A stretch of 64,000 bases of DNA from Segatella copri. GTDB taxonomy: Bacteria; Bacteroidota; Bacteroidia; Bacteroidales; Bacteroidaceae. The stretch's first letter is position 1; each line of letters starts with the position of its first letter. Positions 8,668 to 16,875 of the stretch are shown here, piece after piece. The DNA is taken from assembly GCF_026015625.1 (NCBI RefSeq), contig NZ_JAPDVG010000001.1, forward strand, positions 2,249,001 through 2,313,000, in the 5' to 3' direction. Under the pieces are notes generated by a model that ran no database searches, had not been told where the DNA came from, and worked only from the letters and a program-made list of their open reading frames with translations. The position numbers and the translations under genes were made by a program.

Positions 8668-9168
8668 TTACTTCTTTGTTGCATTTGAAGAACAGTTCAT
8701 GATAAAAGGCATTTTACCATACTGTAAAACAAAAGTAATCTGCATTTTACCATCTTTTATAGTTGCTTTTATAGCAGTTTTAGAAAGACCTTTGCCATTT
8801 TCCAATGTTTGATCAAAACTGGTTTCAGGAATAGAATAAGTACCATTTGACTCTGTTACAGCAAGATTCTTCACTGTAATTGAAGGTAAAGCCATAGGTG
8901 CAGATCCAAATGCAGGAAGGATGATATTTACATGACTATCATCAACTTTTTCCAACTTAAAAGTTGCATTCTCCAATGGGTCCATATCACCCTGACCTGC
9001 CAAAGCAATAGACATTGTTTCACCAACGTAAGTACCAACAACCTGTTCTGCTGTTGCTGAAGAGCCAGCACCATTATTGTCATCATCATCACTGCTGCAA
9101 GAGCTGAATGCTACACACATAGAAACCAAAGCCAACATCATGGCCATCATTGTCTTAAACTTTTTCAT
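8668..9168 (-). CDS. Calycin-like domain lipoprotein
   Basis: The lipoprotein signal ends in FSSCSS and is followed by a DDDDNN linker typical of surface-exposed Bacteroidota lipoproteins. The remaining ~130 residues (EQVVGTYVGETMSI ... ATIKDGKMQITFVLQYG) fit the calycin-like beta-barrel family. The stop directly abuts the start region of the receptor gene, so the two are translated from one message. In Porphyromonas the equivalent position is held by the haem-binding lipoprotein HmuY, which is a different family; this protein may do the same job of passing ligand to the receptor. That role is inference. Confidence 0.78.
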   Translation of the reverse strand: MKKFKTMMAMMLALVSMCVAFSSCSSDDDDNNGAGSSATAEQVVGTYVGETMSIALAGQGDMDPLENATFKLEKVDDSHVNIILPAFGSAPMALPSITVKNLAVTESNGTYSIPETSFDQTLENGKGLSKTAIKATIKDGKMQITFVLQYGKMPFIMNCSSNATKK

Positions 9169-9231
9169 TTTTCTTTATTTTTCTTTTAGTTACAATAATA
9201 TTTTCTGTTTGAGGGGATTTGCAATCCCCGA

Positions 9232-9576
9232 TTATTTATCTTCCGGAACATAGATGATTTCGCCATTCTCCAGCTGGTAAGCAATGCCTACCTTCTTTCC
9301 CTTGTTGCCCGACTTCTTACTCTGGTCTTCAGAAGGAGTATAGCGATTTATCTTCTGTCCATCCTTGGTAATGATTTCCATATTCTCCTTGCCAGGGTTC
9401 TTCACCATCGTGAAGTTATCCTTGCTGAACATTTCCGTCATATTATAGCGCGAAACGAGTGCCACCATCAGGGCAAGGGCAAACACCATCGCCACATCGA
9501 AGAGGTTGCTCACTACGCTCATGGGATCATCATCCTCGCCATCATGCGAGAGACGACTTCTACGTCTTTGTCTCAT
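9232..9576 (-). CDS. DUF2149 membrane protein (HmuV-like)
   Basis: 114 residues: basic N-terminus (RQRRRSRLSHDGEDDDP), one transmembrane segment (LFDVAMVFALALMVALV), then a periplasmic domain ending in GIAYQLENGEIIYVPEDK. The layout resembles ExbD/TolR, and the gene follows a MotA/TolQ/ExbB-type gene by 35 bp. Together they probably form a small ion-driven motor energising the receptor or the chelatase. DUF2149 proteins with an ExbB-like partner and a CobN-like protein are the hallmark of the hmuSTUV cluster of Porphyromonas. Confidence 0.8.
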   Translation of the reverse strand: MRQRRRSRLSHDGEDDDPMSVVSNLFDVAMVFALALMVALVSRYNMTEMFSKDNFTMVKNPGKENMEIITKDGQKINRYTPSEDQSKKSGNKGKKVGIAYQLENGEIIYVPEDK

Positions 9577-9611
9577 AAATTATTACTATTGAATTCTTCA
9601 CTCTTCGTTAT

Positions 9612-10202
9612 TCACTCTTCACTTACAAGGTCTGCCATAAACTCGAGGTTGCTCATATCCTCGGTGTACCAGCGGTTCTTGGTCTGCTTGGTTACGAAAC
9701 CGATGGCTGCAGAGAACAATCCCACTACGGTGGTAGCGAAAGCCACCTGCATATTGTAAGCCATCGAAGCAATATCACCGGTAGAAAGACCTACCAGGGC
9801 AGGACCCATCGGAATCAAGGTACCCATCAAACCGAGCATCGGACCCATCTTCAGGAGTGTAGAAGGAAGAGAAAGATCCTTCTCAACAAACTGGGCATAC
9901 TGGTCGAGGATGCGGTTTACCTGCGCCTTGCTCTGACGGTTGTCCACGAGTTTCTTCATATAGGAAACGATGACAGCCTGCTTGTTCTTTGGCAAGCGAT
10001 CGCCCAGGGTATCGATGTTATCGAGCGTCAGAGTGTTCATCTGTTCACGAATCTCCGCCCCCGATTTGCGCTTTACAAGATACTGTCCGAAGAAACCTCC
10101 GAGGAGCAGCAAGGCTCTGAGGAAGAAGAAAATCAACAAAATAATCACAGGAACCAGCATGCCTGTGGAAATCCAAAACAATACGTCTGATATGTAATTC
10201 AT
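9612..10202 (-). CDS. MotA/TolQ/ExbB proton-channel family protein (HmuU-like)
   Basis: 196 residues with three transmembrane segments: residues ~8-38, ~110-135 (LKMGPMLGLMGTLIPMGPALVGL) and ~145-172 (MQVAFATTVVGLFSAAIGFV). The GLMGT-LIPMGPAL and AFATTVVGL motifs are those of ExbB/TolQ/MotA channels. The cytoplasmic loop between TM1 and TM2 is helical and charged. It is the third gene of the minus-strand operon and should pair with the DUF2149 protein as an ExbBD-like unit in the inner membrane. Confidence 0.85.
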   Translation of the reverse strand: MNYISDVLFWISTGMLVPVIILLIFFFLRALLLLGGFFGQYLVKRKSGAEIREQMNTLTLDNIDTLGDRLPKNKQAVIVSYMKKLVDNRQSKAQVNRILDQYAQFVEKDLSLPSTLLKMGPMLGLMGTLIPMGPALVGLSTGDIASMAYNMQVAFATTVVGLFSAAIGFVTKQTKNRWYTEDMSNLEFMADLVSEE

Positions 10203-10211
10203 CTTTTTTAT

Positions 10212-10244
10212 AATGTTAAATGTTGAATGTTGAATGTTAAGTTG
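10212..10244. repeat. Heptamer repeat tract in operon spacer
   Basis: About four copies of TGTTRAA in the spacer between the ExbB-like and HmuT-like genes. The same tract occurs at 10962-10992 in the next spacer. Variable simple repeats of this sort are common between Bacteroidota genes; no function is evident. Confidence 0.7.
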
Positions 10245-10256
10245 GGGCTTGCGCCT

Positions 10257-10952
10257 TTACAGTTTCTGTGATAAGCGCTGCATCTTGATGCGATAGCAGC
10301 CCCATCCTATCGCCATTCCTACGATGACGATGGCGATGACGCCGAGAAGCGAGAGGGCATCAAAACTGTTGAATCCTGCCACCGCAGTCCTGCCATTCAC
10401 CGTACCGATGATGCCCATCAATCCGAGCAGCACCTCTACCAGGAAAAGCAGTTCCAAGCGGATTGGTCGCTCCGGCAAGAGCCATCTCAAACCGTAGGTG
10501 AATACCGGAGTCAAGACCAGCAGCACTACGGCAAGCACCCATGCCACTACCTGGAACGATACGCCAGGAAGCAGAAAGATGGTCATCACCAGAACGCTGA
10601 ACAGCACTGGGAAAACCAGCAAACCCGGGAAATACTTCAGGAAGATGAAGAACACCCATTTGCGGCGACTCACATGTTCCGAAGTCTTCAGATCTACGTG
10701 GTGCACACAGAAAAGCATCGTGAGTGCCACGTCGATACTCAGCAGCACCGCCATATCGAGCATCAGCTTCTGGTCGGCTATCCAAGCCACAATCTGCGTC
10801 TTCGACTGCTCGATGGCAAGTGGCCAGGTCATTCCCACGAAGAAGGCTACGAGCACCGAGATGATCATAATCTCCTTCACTCCGTGGAAGGTCTGCTTCA
10901 GCACAAAACTGAAGCAAACCAATATCATCATTACTAAAACTAATGTCTCCAC
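10257..10952 (-). CDS. Polytopic membrane protein (HmuT-like)
   Basis: 231 residues with about six or seven hydrophobic segments (LVLVMMILVCFSFVL, IMIISVLVAFFVGMTW, AVLLSIDVALTMLFCV, FVLV-type segments at ~115-165, and LSLLGVIAIVIVGMAIGWG). No catalytic motif seen. It lies directly after the CobN-like gene and before the ExbB-like gene, the place of the uncharacterised HmuT protein in Porphyromonas hmuYRSTUV. An inner-membrane partner of the chelatase or motor is the likely role, based on context only. Confidence 0.75.
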   Translation of the reverse strand: METLVLVMMILVCFSFVLKQTFHGVKEIMIISVLVAFFVGMTWPLAIEQSKTQIVAWIADQKLMLDMAVLLSIDVALTMLFCVHHVDLKTSEHVSRRKWVFFIFLKYFPGLLVFPVLFSVLVMTIFLLPGVSFQVVAWVLAVVLLVLTPVFTYGLRWLLPERPIRLELLFLVEVLLGLMGIIGTVNGRTAVAGFNSFDALSLLGVIAIVIVGMAIGWGCYRIKMQRLSQKL

Positions 10953-10961
10953 TTTTTTTAA

Positions 10962-10992
10962 AATGTTGAATGTTAAATGTTGAATGTTGAAT
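10962..10992. repeat. Heptamer repeat tract, second copy
   Basis: TGTTGAA/TGTTAAA units, about four and a half copies, between the hmuS-like and HmuT-like genes. The tract reaches the last codon of the hmuS-like gene. Matches the tract at 10212-10244. Confidence 0.7.
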
Positions 10993-13900
10993 TATTCTTC
11001 ACTCATCATTTTGCGACGACGTCGCAAATATACGGCGAGCACAACGAAAGCTACGATGACGATGACACCTACTACGATGCCGCTCACCACAGTGGTGGTC
11101 TTCTGAGCATCCTCATTCAGCGTCTCCTTCTTCATCACCATACCCTTGTCGCTGCTGTTCTTCGCAGCCTCAGCATCGCGGATCTGCTCTACATTCTGCT
11201 GATATTCCTTGGCAGAAGCAGCATCGGTCTTGCTGGCTATATAGTTGCGCAGCTTGGCATTGTCGCAGACGAAACCGGAGCATGAAGGCTTATACTTGTT
11301 CACGGTCTCGGTATGAAGCTTGGCGATGTCCTTGAGCTGCTGAGGAGTAGCCTTCCACATTCCCTTGCGGGCACTCTCCATCATCACGGCGGTCATCTCC
11401 ATCAGCGCTGCCGGATTCTGCTTGTCGAAGAACTCCTTGGTGCCGAGATTGTACTTGTCCTTGACATATACATTATAGATCTCGTCCCACATCTCCTTGT
11501 CGATTGCCTTTGGCTTCATCACATTCCAACCATAGGTATTGGTTACGATTTCGGCGAATGTGCTGGCACTGCTGGCTCCACCCTTCATCTTCTCCTTGAT
11601 ATAGGCAGGGTTGAAGATGGTGGTTCTGCCCTCGATGCCGATAGCCTCCTTCACCTCCTGCATTCTCATATTGCTATGGTTGCGATAGTCGGCGAGATAA
11701 GCATCCGGATCTTTACCGGTTACGTTGCGGACTGCGAGGTTCATACCTCCCATGAATTCATATACGTGGTCAAGACTCAAAGCACCCCAGGTGTTGCTCT
11801 GTCGTGGCTGAATCACCACATCAGTACGGGTCAGCGCTGCCTCGAAAGCAGCCTTGCGAACGGTTTCCCAGTTCTTCTCATCACCGTAGTAGGCACCCAT
11901 ATTGTTCATATAGACCTCGGCAATCTGACTCTCCTTATCCCAGCGGTCGCCTGCGGTTACCATCTCCTGGATACCGGTACCATAGTTGCCGTTTACGCCA
12001 CCAAAGACACGATACATACTAACCTCGCGGGCCTCCTTTGGCGACATACCCTTCTCTACGAGCACTCTTTCGGATTCGGTAACACCGGCTTTCACCAGGT
12101 TGTCGTACTTGTCACCCTTGGCATTTGCCGCCATCTCTATCGCCTTGTTGATGAGGAAGAGACGGGATGCAGCCAGGTCGCGGAGCTGACCGGAAGTCTG
12201 AACCACGACATCGATGCGAGGACGGCCCAACTGCTTGGATGGGATGAGACGCAGATCGGTAACACGACCGAAGGCATCTCTTACCGGTTCTACACCGAGC
12301 ATATAGAGAATCTGAGCGATGGTAGCACCCTCTGTTTCGATAAACTCACTACTCCAGAGCGTGTAGCTTACCTTACGAGGATATTCACCCTTATGTCGCT
12401 CACAATACATCTTGATGGTATTGTCGCAAAGTTCCTTCGCCTTCTCCCAGGCATCCTCCGAAGGTGTATTCTCCACATTGATGGAGAAGAGGTTTCTACC
12501 GGTAGGCAGGGTGTTCGGATTCACAATCAGATCACCACCAGGAGATGGAGCGGTAAAGCCGCCATTCAGGGCATTCATCAGAGAAGACATCTCGTTGAAC
12601 GGACTCTGACGGAGCGCCTCCGAATACTTGCCCACATTCTGCAAGGCATGCTCTACGGTAGTAATCGCCTGAGCCAGATGAATCTGCTGACGGGTATATT
12701 TAGGTGCTTTCGACATCATCATACCCTTATCTTTAGAAGATTTCTGAGGTGCTTTGCCCTTGCCGGCTTTCGCCATCTTCGCCTTCTTCTGATCCTCCTG
12801 ATACCATTTCTGTCCCTTCTTGATGGCTTCCATCATCTTGTCAGGGAAGTGACCGGTCTGCTCCATCTTCTCAAAAGCCTCACGACTCATCTGCGGAATC
12901 TTCTTCTTATGAGAAACCTTGGCAGCACGGAGCTCGCTTACCGTACGGTGGTCCACCTTCTTCGGCTTCGCCTCCTTCGCTCCACCCATCTGGTCTGCCA
13001 TCTGCATCATCATCTGGATAGGATCTGGAGCAGCCTGCATCGCCTCTACCTTACGGGCCATCTGGAGTTCGGCAGGAGTGATTCCTACATAACGGCAGAT
13101 GTATTCATCAGAAACCGAGGCTGAACCCAGAAGCTGGGTCACGGTATTGCGTGCCTTGCTCAGATAGAGACGGTCGAAAAGCTGCTTGTGCTTCTCCACA
13201 CCCTCCTGAGCACGACCTTTCAGTTTATCTACTGCCAGCATTCCGTAGGCAATAGGATCTGTAGCCATCGCATAGACACTGGTGCGGACATCATCATTAT
13301 CGTATGGCACACCCAGAGTATAGAGCTTGCCGGTAATCTTCTCATTAGCCAACTCTTCTGCATAGTTCTCTACTCTCGCAATTTCATCTGCAGAATAAGG
13401 CTTGTTCATCTGCTTGGCATCGAGCCCCAGTTCACGGGCGATTCCCATCTTCACGGTCAGCGCCTTCACCTTGAGCGACTGTTCGGCAGATGCCTTCTTC
13501 TCGTATGACTGGATGGCATCGCTCAACTGCTTGTAGGTCTGTCGCAACTCGCTCTCCTTGAAAGGAGGAGTGAGATAGCTCTGGGTCTGGGCATAGGTAC
13601 GGCGCTTGGCAATCATCGCCTCTCCCACATTGCCGATGGTATATATATAAAGATGTGGAACCACACCAATCAATCGGTCACTCCAGTCGTCGCTGCCGAG
13701 TGCCACCTGCTTTCTCGGAGTATATTCCAGCGAGCCGTGGGTTCCGAAATGGATGAGTGCATCGGCACTGAAACCATAACGTGCCCAGAGATAAGAGGCA
13801 ACATAGGTGTAAGGAGGTGCCTGGTCGGTGCCATGCACAATCTTGAAGGAGTCGCCTCCCACACCTGCCATCACCTGTGGAAGCAGAGCCACATTACCGA

Positions 13901-15383
13901 ACTGCAGTCTTGCCACAGCCAACTTACCGTCATCGGTAGCCATATATTTGCCTGGGAAGGAACCATAGAGCTGGTTCATCTCCTTGATCATCTTCTTAGA
14001 CAAAGCCTTCTGGGTCCATCCGGCAAACTGCTGGGCAGTAACCAGGGCTGGATGTCCAGACTTCAGGAACTGGGTATAAGCACCCTCGGCATAGGTTCCG
14101 AAGACGGCACCCTGAGCCTGGATCATCTTTGCCAGTTCCTGAGGATTGGCTGGCAACTTGCCTACATTGTATCCCTCATTCTTCAAGCGAACCAGGAGAT
14201 TGTAGAGCGATGGAACCACTTCCATTCCCGAAGCGGTAAGTGCATTCTGACCGGGTCCCTTGAAGTAGAAGATGGCGATGCGCTTGTTGCTGTTCTTCTT
14301 GTTCTTCAGATTCACATAGCCCTGCACGCTCTCTACGAAACTCTCCATTCTGTCAGGGATGCCGTAAACCTCCTGCAAGCCCTCCTTGTTGATGCGCTGT
14401 CCGAAAACCACGTATGGACAGATGGCACCATCAATCTCCGGAGTCACGATGCTCTGCGACATGAAACCGCCATTCATTCCCTGCTTGTCGTTCTCCCAAT
14501 CGGTGGTCAAGCGGTTGATATTAAGAGGTGAGAACAGTGGAATATTCTTCTGCTTCAGAAACTCTACGAAGTAATCGCCCAGTCTGCCATGCGCCATATT
14601 TACTACGGCATTCGCCTGAATACTGTCGGCATGATGACCGGCGATAAAGCTCTGCAGCTGGTTGATGCGATACACCATGAATCCCTTCTTCTCGAAAGCC
14701 TTCTCCATATCAGGAGCCGCACCCATAAAACCGGTGAGCAAGATGGTAGGAGCACCTTCTTTATATAAACCGTTCTTTGCCAGGAATGCATTGTACTCGC
14801 GGATGCTGTTGAAACCCAGCTCATCGCCCTTTTCATCCTTCGGGTCGAAATGAGTCAGGAGATAGTCTGGTCGCTCATCCACACGTTCCGGCTCTGGAGC
14901 CATGAACTTCTTTCCGTCGATAAATTTACGGATGTAAGCGAGCATGCTATGATAATTCTTCTTGCTGCCGTTCTCGATGTACTGCATCAGATAATCGGCA
15001 TCGAAGTTATCTACTGATACGATATTGTTGGCTGGGTTGGTAGCAGCATGAGTCAGGGTTGGCACCTTGTAGGAAGCCTCTTCCAACTGCTTGCGCTGGT
15101 TCTCGTCGATTCGGAGACCCATACCATTCACGATAATCATATCGTAATCATCCAGATGATCGAAATCATCGGTCGTGATTTCACTCAGTTTAATCATCGC
15201 ATTGTCGTTGGCATGCGAAATCTGTCCCAGCGCAATAGCCTGATAGTTGAGGAAAGCGATGCGGGTAGTACCCACCCAGGCAGAGTAAGCCTTCGCCAAA
15301 CCTCCCAGAACAATCACGGCCAATAAGGCCAGGAAGATGTGTTTCTTTTTAATCTTTCTGATTTTTCCTAATCCTTTTTTCAT
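10992..15383 (-). CDS. hmuS: CobN/BchH-family chelatase, HmuS type, membrane-anchored
   Basis: 1463 residues, longer than typical CobN. An N-terminal anchor (HIFLALLAVIVLGG, ~16-29) and a C-terminal transmembrane helix (VVSGIVVGVIVIVAFVVLAVYL) with a basic tail place the body in the periplasm. CobN/Mg-chelatase H motifs are seen throughout: HFGTHGSLEYTPRKQ, DAFGRVTDLRLIPSKQLGRPRIDVVVQ, MYRVFGGVNGNYGTGI, LDHVYEFMGGMNLAV. A Lys/Ala-rich insertion (KKAKMAKAGKGKAPQKSSK) sits near residue 880. HmuS proteins of this architecture are reported to take metal out of haem under anaerobic conditions. No CobS/CobT partner is present, which argues against cobalamin synthesis. First gene of a six-gene operon. 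Confidence 0.87.
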   Translation of the reverse strand: MKKGLGKIRKIKKKHIFLALLAVIVLGGLAKAYSAWVGTTRIAFLNYQAIALGQISHANDNAMIKLSEITTDDFDHLDDYDMIIVNGMGLRIDENQRKQLEEASYKVPTLTHAATNPANNIVSVDNFDADYLMQYIENGSKKNYHSMLAYIRKFIDGKKFMAPEPERVDERPDYLLTHFDPKDEKGDELGFNSIREYNAFLAKNGLYKEGAPTILLTGFMGAAPDMEKAFEKKGFMVYRINQLQSFIAGHHADSIQANAVVNMAHGRLGDYFVEFLKQKNIPLFSPLNINRLTTDWENDKQGMNGGFMSQSIVTPEIDGAICPYVVFGQRINKEGLQEVYGIPDRMESFVESVQGYVNLKNKKNSNKRIAIFYFKGPGQNALTASGMEVVPSLYNLLVRLKNEGYNVGKLPANPQELAKMIQAQGAVFGTYAEGAYTQFLKSGHPALVTAQQFAGWTQKALSKKMIKEMNQLYGSFPGKYMATDDGKLAVARLQFGNVALLPQVMAGVGGDSFKIVHGTDQAPPYTYVASYLWARYGFSADALIHFGTHGSLEYTPRKQVALGSDDWSDRLIGVVPHLYIYTIGNVGEAMIAKRRTYAQTQSYLTPPFKESELRQTYKQLSDAIQSYEKKASAEQSLKVKALTVKMGIARELGLDAKQMNKPYSADEIARVENYAEELANEKITGKLYTLGVPYDNDDVRTSVYAMATDPIAYGMLAVDKLKGRAQEGVEKHKQLFDRLYLSKARNTVTQLLGSASVSDEYICRYVGITPAELQMARKVEAMQAAPDPIQMMMQMADQMGGAKEAKPKKVDHRTVSELRAAKVSHKKKIPQMSREAFEKMEQTGHFPDKMMEAIKKGQKWYQEDQKKAKMAKAGKGKAPQKSSKDKGMMMSKAPKYTRQQIHLAQAITTVEHALQNVGKYSEALRQSPFNEMSSLMNALNGGFTAPSPGGDLIVNPNTLPTGRNLFSINVENTPSEDAWEKAKELCDNTIKMYCERHKGEYPRKVSYTLWSSEFIETEGATIAQILYMLGVEPVRDAFGRVTDLRLIPSKQLGRPRIDVVVQTSGQLRDLAASRLFLINKAIEMAANAKGDKYDNLVKAGVTESERVLVEKGMSPKEAREVSMYRVFGGVNGNYGTGIQEMVTAGDRWDKESQIAEVYMNNMGAYYGDEKNWETVRKAAFEAALTRTDVVIQPRQSNTWGALSLDHVYEFMGGMNLAVRNVTGKDPDAYLADYRNHSNMRMQEVKEAIGIEGRTTIFNPAYIKEKMKGGASSASTFAEIVTNTYGWNVMKPKAIDKEMWDEIYNVYVKDKYNLGTKEFFDKQNPAALMEMTAVMMESARKGMWKATPQQLKDIAKLHTETVNKYKPSCSGFVCDNAKLRNYIASKTDAASAKEYQQNVEQIRDAEAAKNSSDKGMVMKKETLNEDAQKTTTVVSGIVVGVIVIVAFVVLAVYLRRRRKMMSEE

Positions 15384-15405
15384 ATCTATTCCTTTTTTCG
15401 GGCTG

Positions 15406-15437
15406 CAAAGGTAAGGCTTATTTAGAAATTGTACAAT
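15406..15437 (-). promoter_or_regulatory. Promoter of the hmuS-type operon
   Basis: On the minus strand, TACCTTTG (15413-15406) lies ~20 nt downstream of ATTGT (about 15437-15433). The -7 element is ~22 bp before the hmuS ATG, so the leader is short. No Fur-like box was recognised by eye in 15384-15588, which otherwise holds nothing identifiable. Confidence 0.6.
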
Positions 15438-15588
15438 ACCGAGAAATTGTGATTTTCACATTTTTTATACTTAGAAGTTGGTATCAGGTTAAACGCATTG
15501 ATATAGTCAGTACTAATAAATAAGTAGTGCTTTCAGGACTTTTTCTTTCATTTCAGCCCTCAAAAAGAGGAATTATTCCGAAATATGC

Positions 15589-15629
15589 AGAAAGAGCGTA
15601 ATCACCATTACGGCAATCACGCTCTTTCT
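15589..15629 (-). terminator. Hairpin downstream of DUF2023/flavodoxin
   Basis: Perfect 11-bp arms AGAAAGAGCGT (15589-15599) and ACGCTCTTTCT (15619-15629) with a 19-nt loop, 40 bp past the DUF2023 stop. The T-run is weak, so termination strength is uncertain. Confidence 0.65.
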
Positions 15630-15668
15630 ACTTATAAACATAAAACATTACGAAGATGAAAGAAAAGC

Positions 15669-16022
15669 TTAGCAAACCTTCTTCTTCCGCTCACAATAGC
15701 GTTCGCATTGGGCGCAGATGTCATATCCCAGCATGGCACCCAGGATAAAATCCTCCTCCGGCGTAAGCTGGCATAATGGTTTGGTGATTATCATGCGGAT
15801 AGCATCCAGACATTCTTTCTTACCAAAGAAGAGATTCAGACGGTCGTTGCCAACCGGCTGGATGATATAATCAATGTTCTGACGCTCTAATCTTGTTATG
15901 GCAAAAGACTCATATTTCTTGTTGAAGGTGTAGAGCACCAGACGGCGCACGCCCTTCTTATATTCATAAATATGATTCATCAGAACCTTCAAATCTACTG
16001 GTGTTGCGATTTCCTGCTGCAT
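15669..16022 (-). CDS. DUF2023 family protein
   Basis: 117 residues, soluble. Features match DUF2023: KVLMNHIYEYKKGVRRLVLYT, a central IDYIIQPVGNDRLNLFFG, and a cysteine cluster at the end (CAQCERYCERKKKVC) that could bind a metal or Fe-S. In Bacteroidota this family is usually encoded next to flavodoxin, as here (gene 82 bp upstream, same strand). Function unknown; a role in iron-limited electron transfer or flavodoxin handling is inference. Confidence 0.8.
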   Translation of the reverse strand: MQQEIATPVDLKVLMNHIYEYKKGVRRLVLYTFNKKYESFAITRLERQNIDYIIQPVGNDRLNLFFGKKECLDAIRMIITKPLCQLTPEEDFILGAMLGYDICAQCERYCERKKKVC

Positions 16023-16103
16023 ACTATCCGAATTTATCTGTTTTTAAACCAAGAATCAGAGAATTCCATCATTCTCCAATTCTTGAAAAATATTTTTGTA
16101 AAA

Positions 16104-16598
16104 TTATAACGCTGGTTTGATAGCCTCAATCCAGGCATCGATACGCTCCTCTGTCTTGTCGTCCTCGTTCACCTCGTCGAGTGCGAGTCCCAGGAACTTG
16201 TCGCCATCAATTGCCTCACTGTCATCATAGGTGTATCCGTCTGTAGAAACACCAGGCAATACGGTAGCACCAGCCTCAACGGCAGCATCATAGAGTTCCT
16301 TCATGCCGCCACAGAATGTATCAGGGTAAGACTCGCTGTCGCCACAACCAAACAGGGCCACAGTCTTGCCAGCCAAGCCGGCACTCTTCAATGTCTTCAC
16401 GCCATCATACCAGTCATCCTGCATCTCACCGGCACCCCAGGTAGAAGTACCGAGAAGAAGATTCTCATGACTTGCGATAGTAGCGTCATCGATGTTAGCT
16501 ACATCTACAGCTTCCACGCCCAACTTAGAGGCGATGGTTTCGGCAATCGACTGGCATGAGCCAGTAGAAGAGCCATAAATTACGATTGTTGTTTTCAT
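16104..16598 (-). CDS. fldA: Flavodoxin
   Basis: Small FMN electron carrier, usually made in place of ferredoxin when iron is scarce. 164 residues. The FMN phosphate loop YGSSTGSCQ starts at residue 8, the LLGTSTWGAGEMQDDW loop that stacks on the flavin lies near residue 50, and the third loop GCGDSESYPDTFCG near residue 90; all are typical of long-chain flavodoxins. Its own promoter sits at 16637-16668. Adjacent to DUF2023 and the haem-chelatase operon, consistent with an iron-starvation neighbourhood; it could also supply electrons for haem demetallation, which is inference. Confidence 0.92.
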   Translation of the reverse strand: MKTTIVIYGSSTGSCQSIAETIASKLGVEAVDVANIDDATIASHENLLLGTSTWGAGEMQDDWYDGVKTLKSAGLAGKTVALFGCGDSESYPDTFCGGMKELYDAAVEAGATVLPGVSTDGYTYDDSEAIDGDKFLGLALDEVNEDDKTEERIDAWIEAIKPAL

Positions 16599-16636
16599 TT
16601 GTCTATCTTACTTTTAGTTACATTTATTTTCGGGTG

Positions 16637-16668
16637 CAAAGATACATCCTTTTTCCATCATCTGCAAT
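16637..16668 (-). promoter_or_regulatory. Promoter of flavodoxin
   Basis: Minus strand TATCTTTG (16644-16637) with ATTG (16668-16665) 20 nt upstream. The leader is ~35 nt. The neighbouring dyads at 16719-16826 belong to the divergent ATPase gene. Confidence 0.65.
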
Positions 16669-16718
16669 ACCTAAAAATGATGGTTTCGCAGAAATACCTA
16701 AATATGGGGATAGATAAA

Positions 16719-16826
16719 AAGTTTTAGGACGATTTATCCTAAAACTTCTCTAATTTCAAAAGTTTTAGGACGATTCATCCTAAAACTTTCTTAAATATTC
16801 TACTTTTAGGATGATTTATCCTAAAA
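16719..16826 (+). repeat. Three dyads at exact 41-bp spacing before an AAA ATPase gene
   Basis: Dyad 1: AAGTTTTAGGA / TCCTAAAACTT (16719-16747). Dyad 2: AAAGTTTTAGGA / TCCTAAAACTTT (16759-16789). Dyad 3: TTTTAGGA / TCCTAAAA (16804-16826). All have 7-nt spacers (YGATTYA). Centres fall at 16733, 16774 and 16815, 41 bp apart. The third lies over the expected -33 region of a promoter whose -7 is TATCTTCG (16834-16841). Probable operators for a dimeric regulator binding one DNA face. Confidence 0.88.
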
Positions 16827-16875
16827 AAAATAGTATCTTCGCAGCAAATATATAATCAAAGAGCAATGAAATGAT

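Noticed and set aside
10212..10992. TGTTGAA heptamer tracts as regulatory elements of the haem operon
   Set aside because: They are low-complexity spacer repeats of a kind common between genes in this group; nothing ties them to regulation.
11313..13124. 603-codon open frame opposite the hmuS-like gene
   Set aside because: Its translation is rich in His/Leu/Arg with no domain, and it is fully antisense to a well-matched CobN-family gene; a codon-bias shadow. The same holds for 7477-8640 and 47500-48972.
10992..15383. Cobalamin-synthesis CobN
   Set aside because: There are no CobS/CobT or other cob genes nearby; both ends have membrane anchors and the partners are ExbB-like and DUF2149, which fits HmuS.
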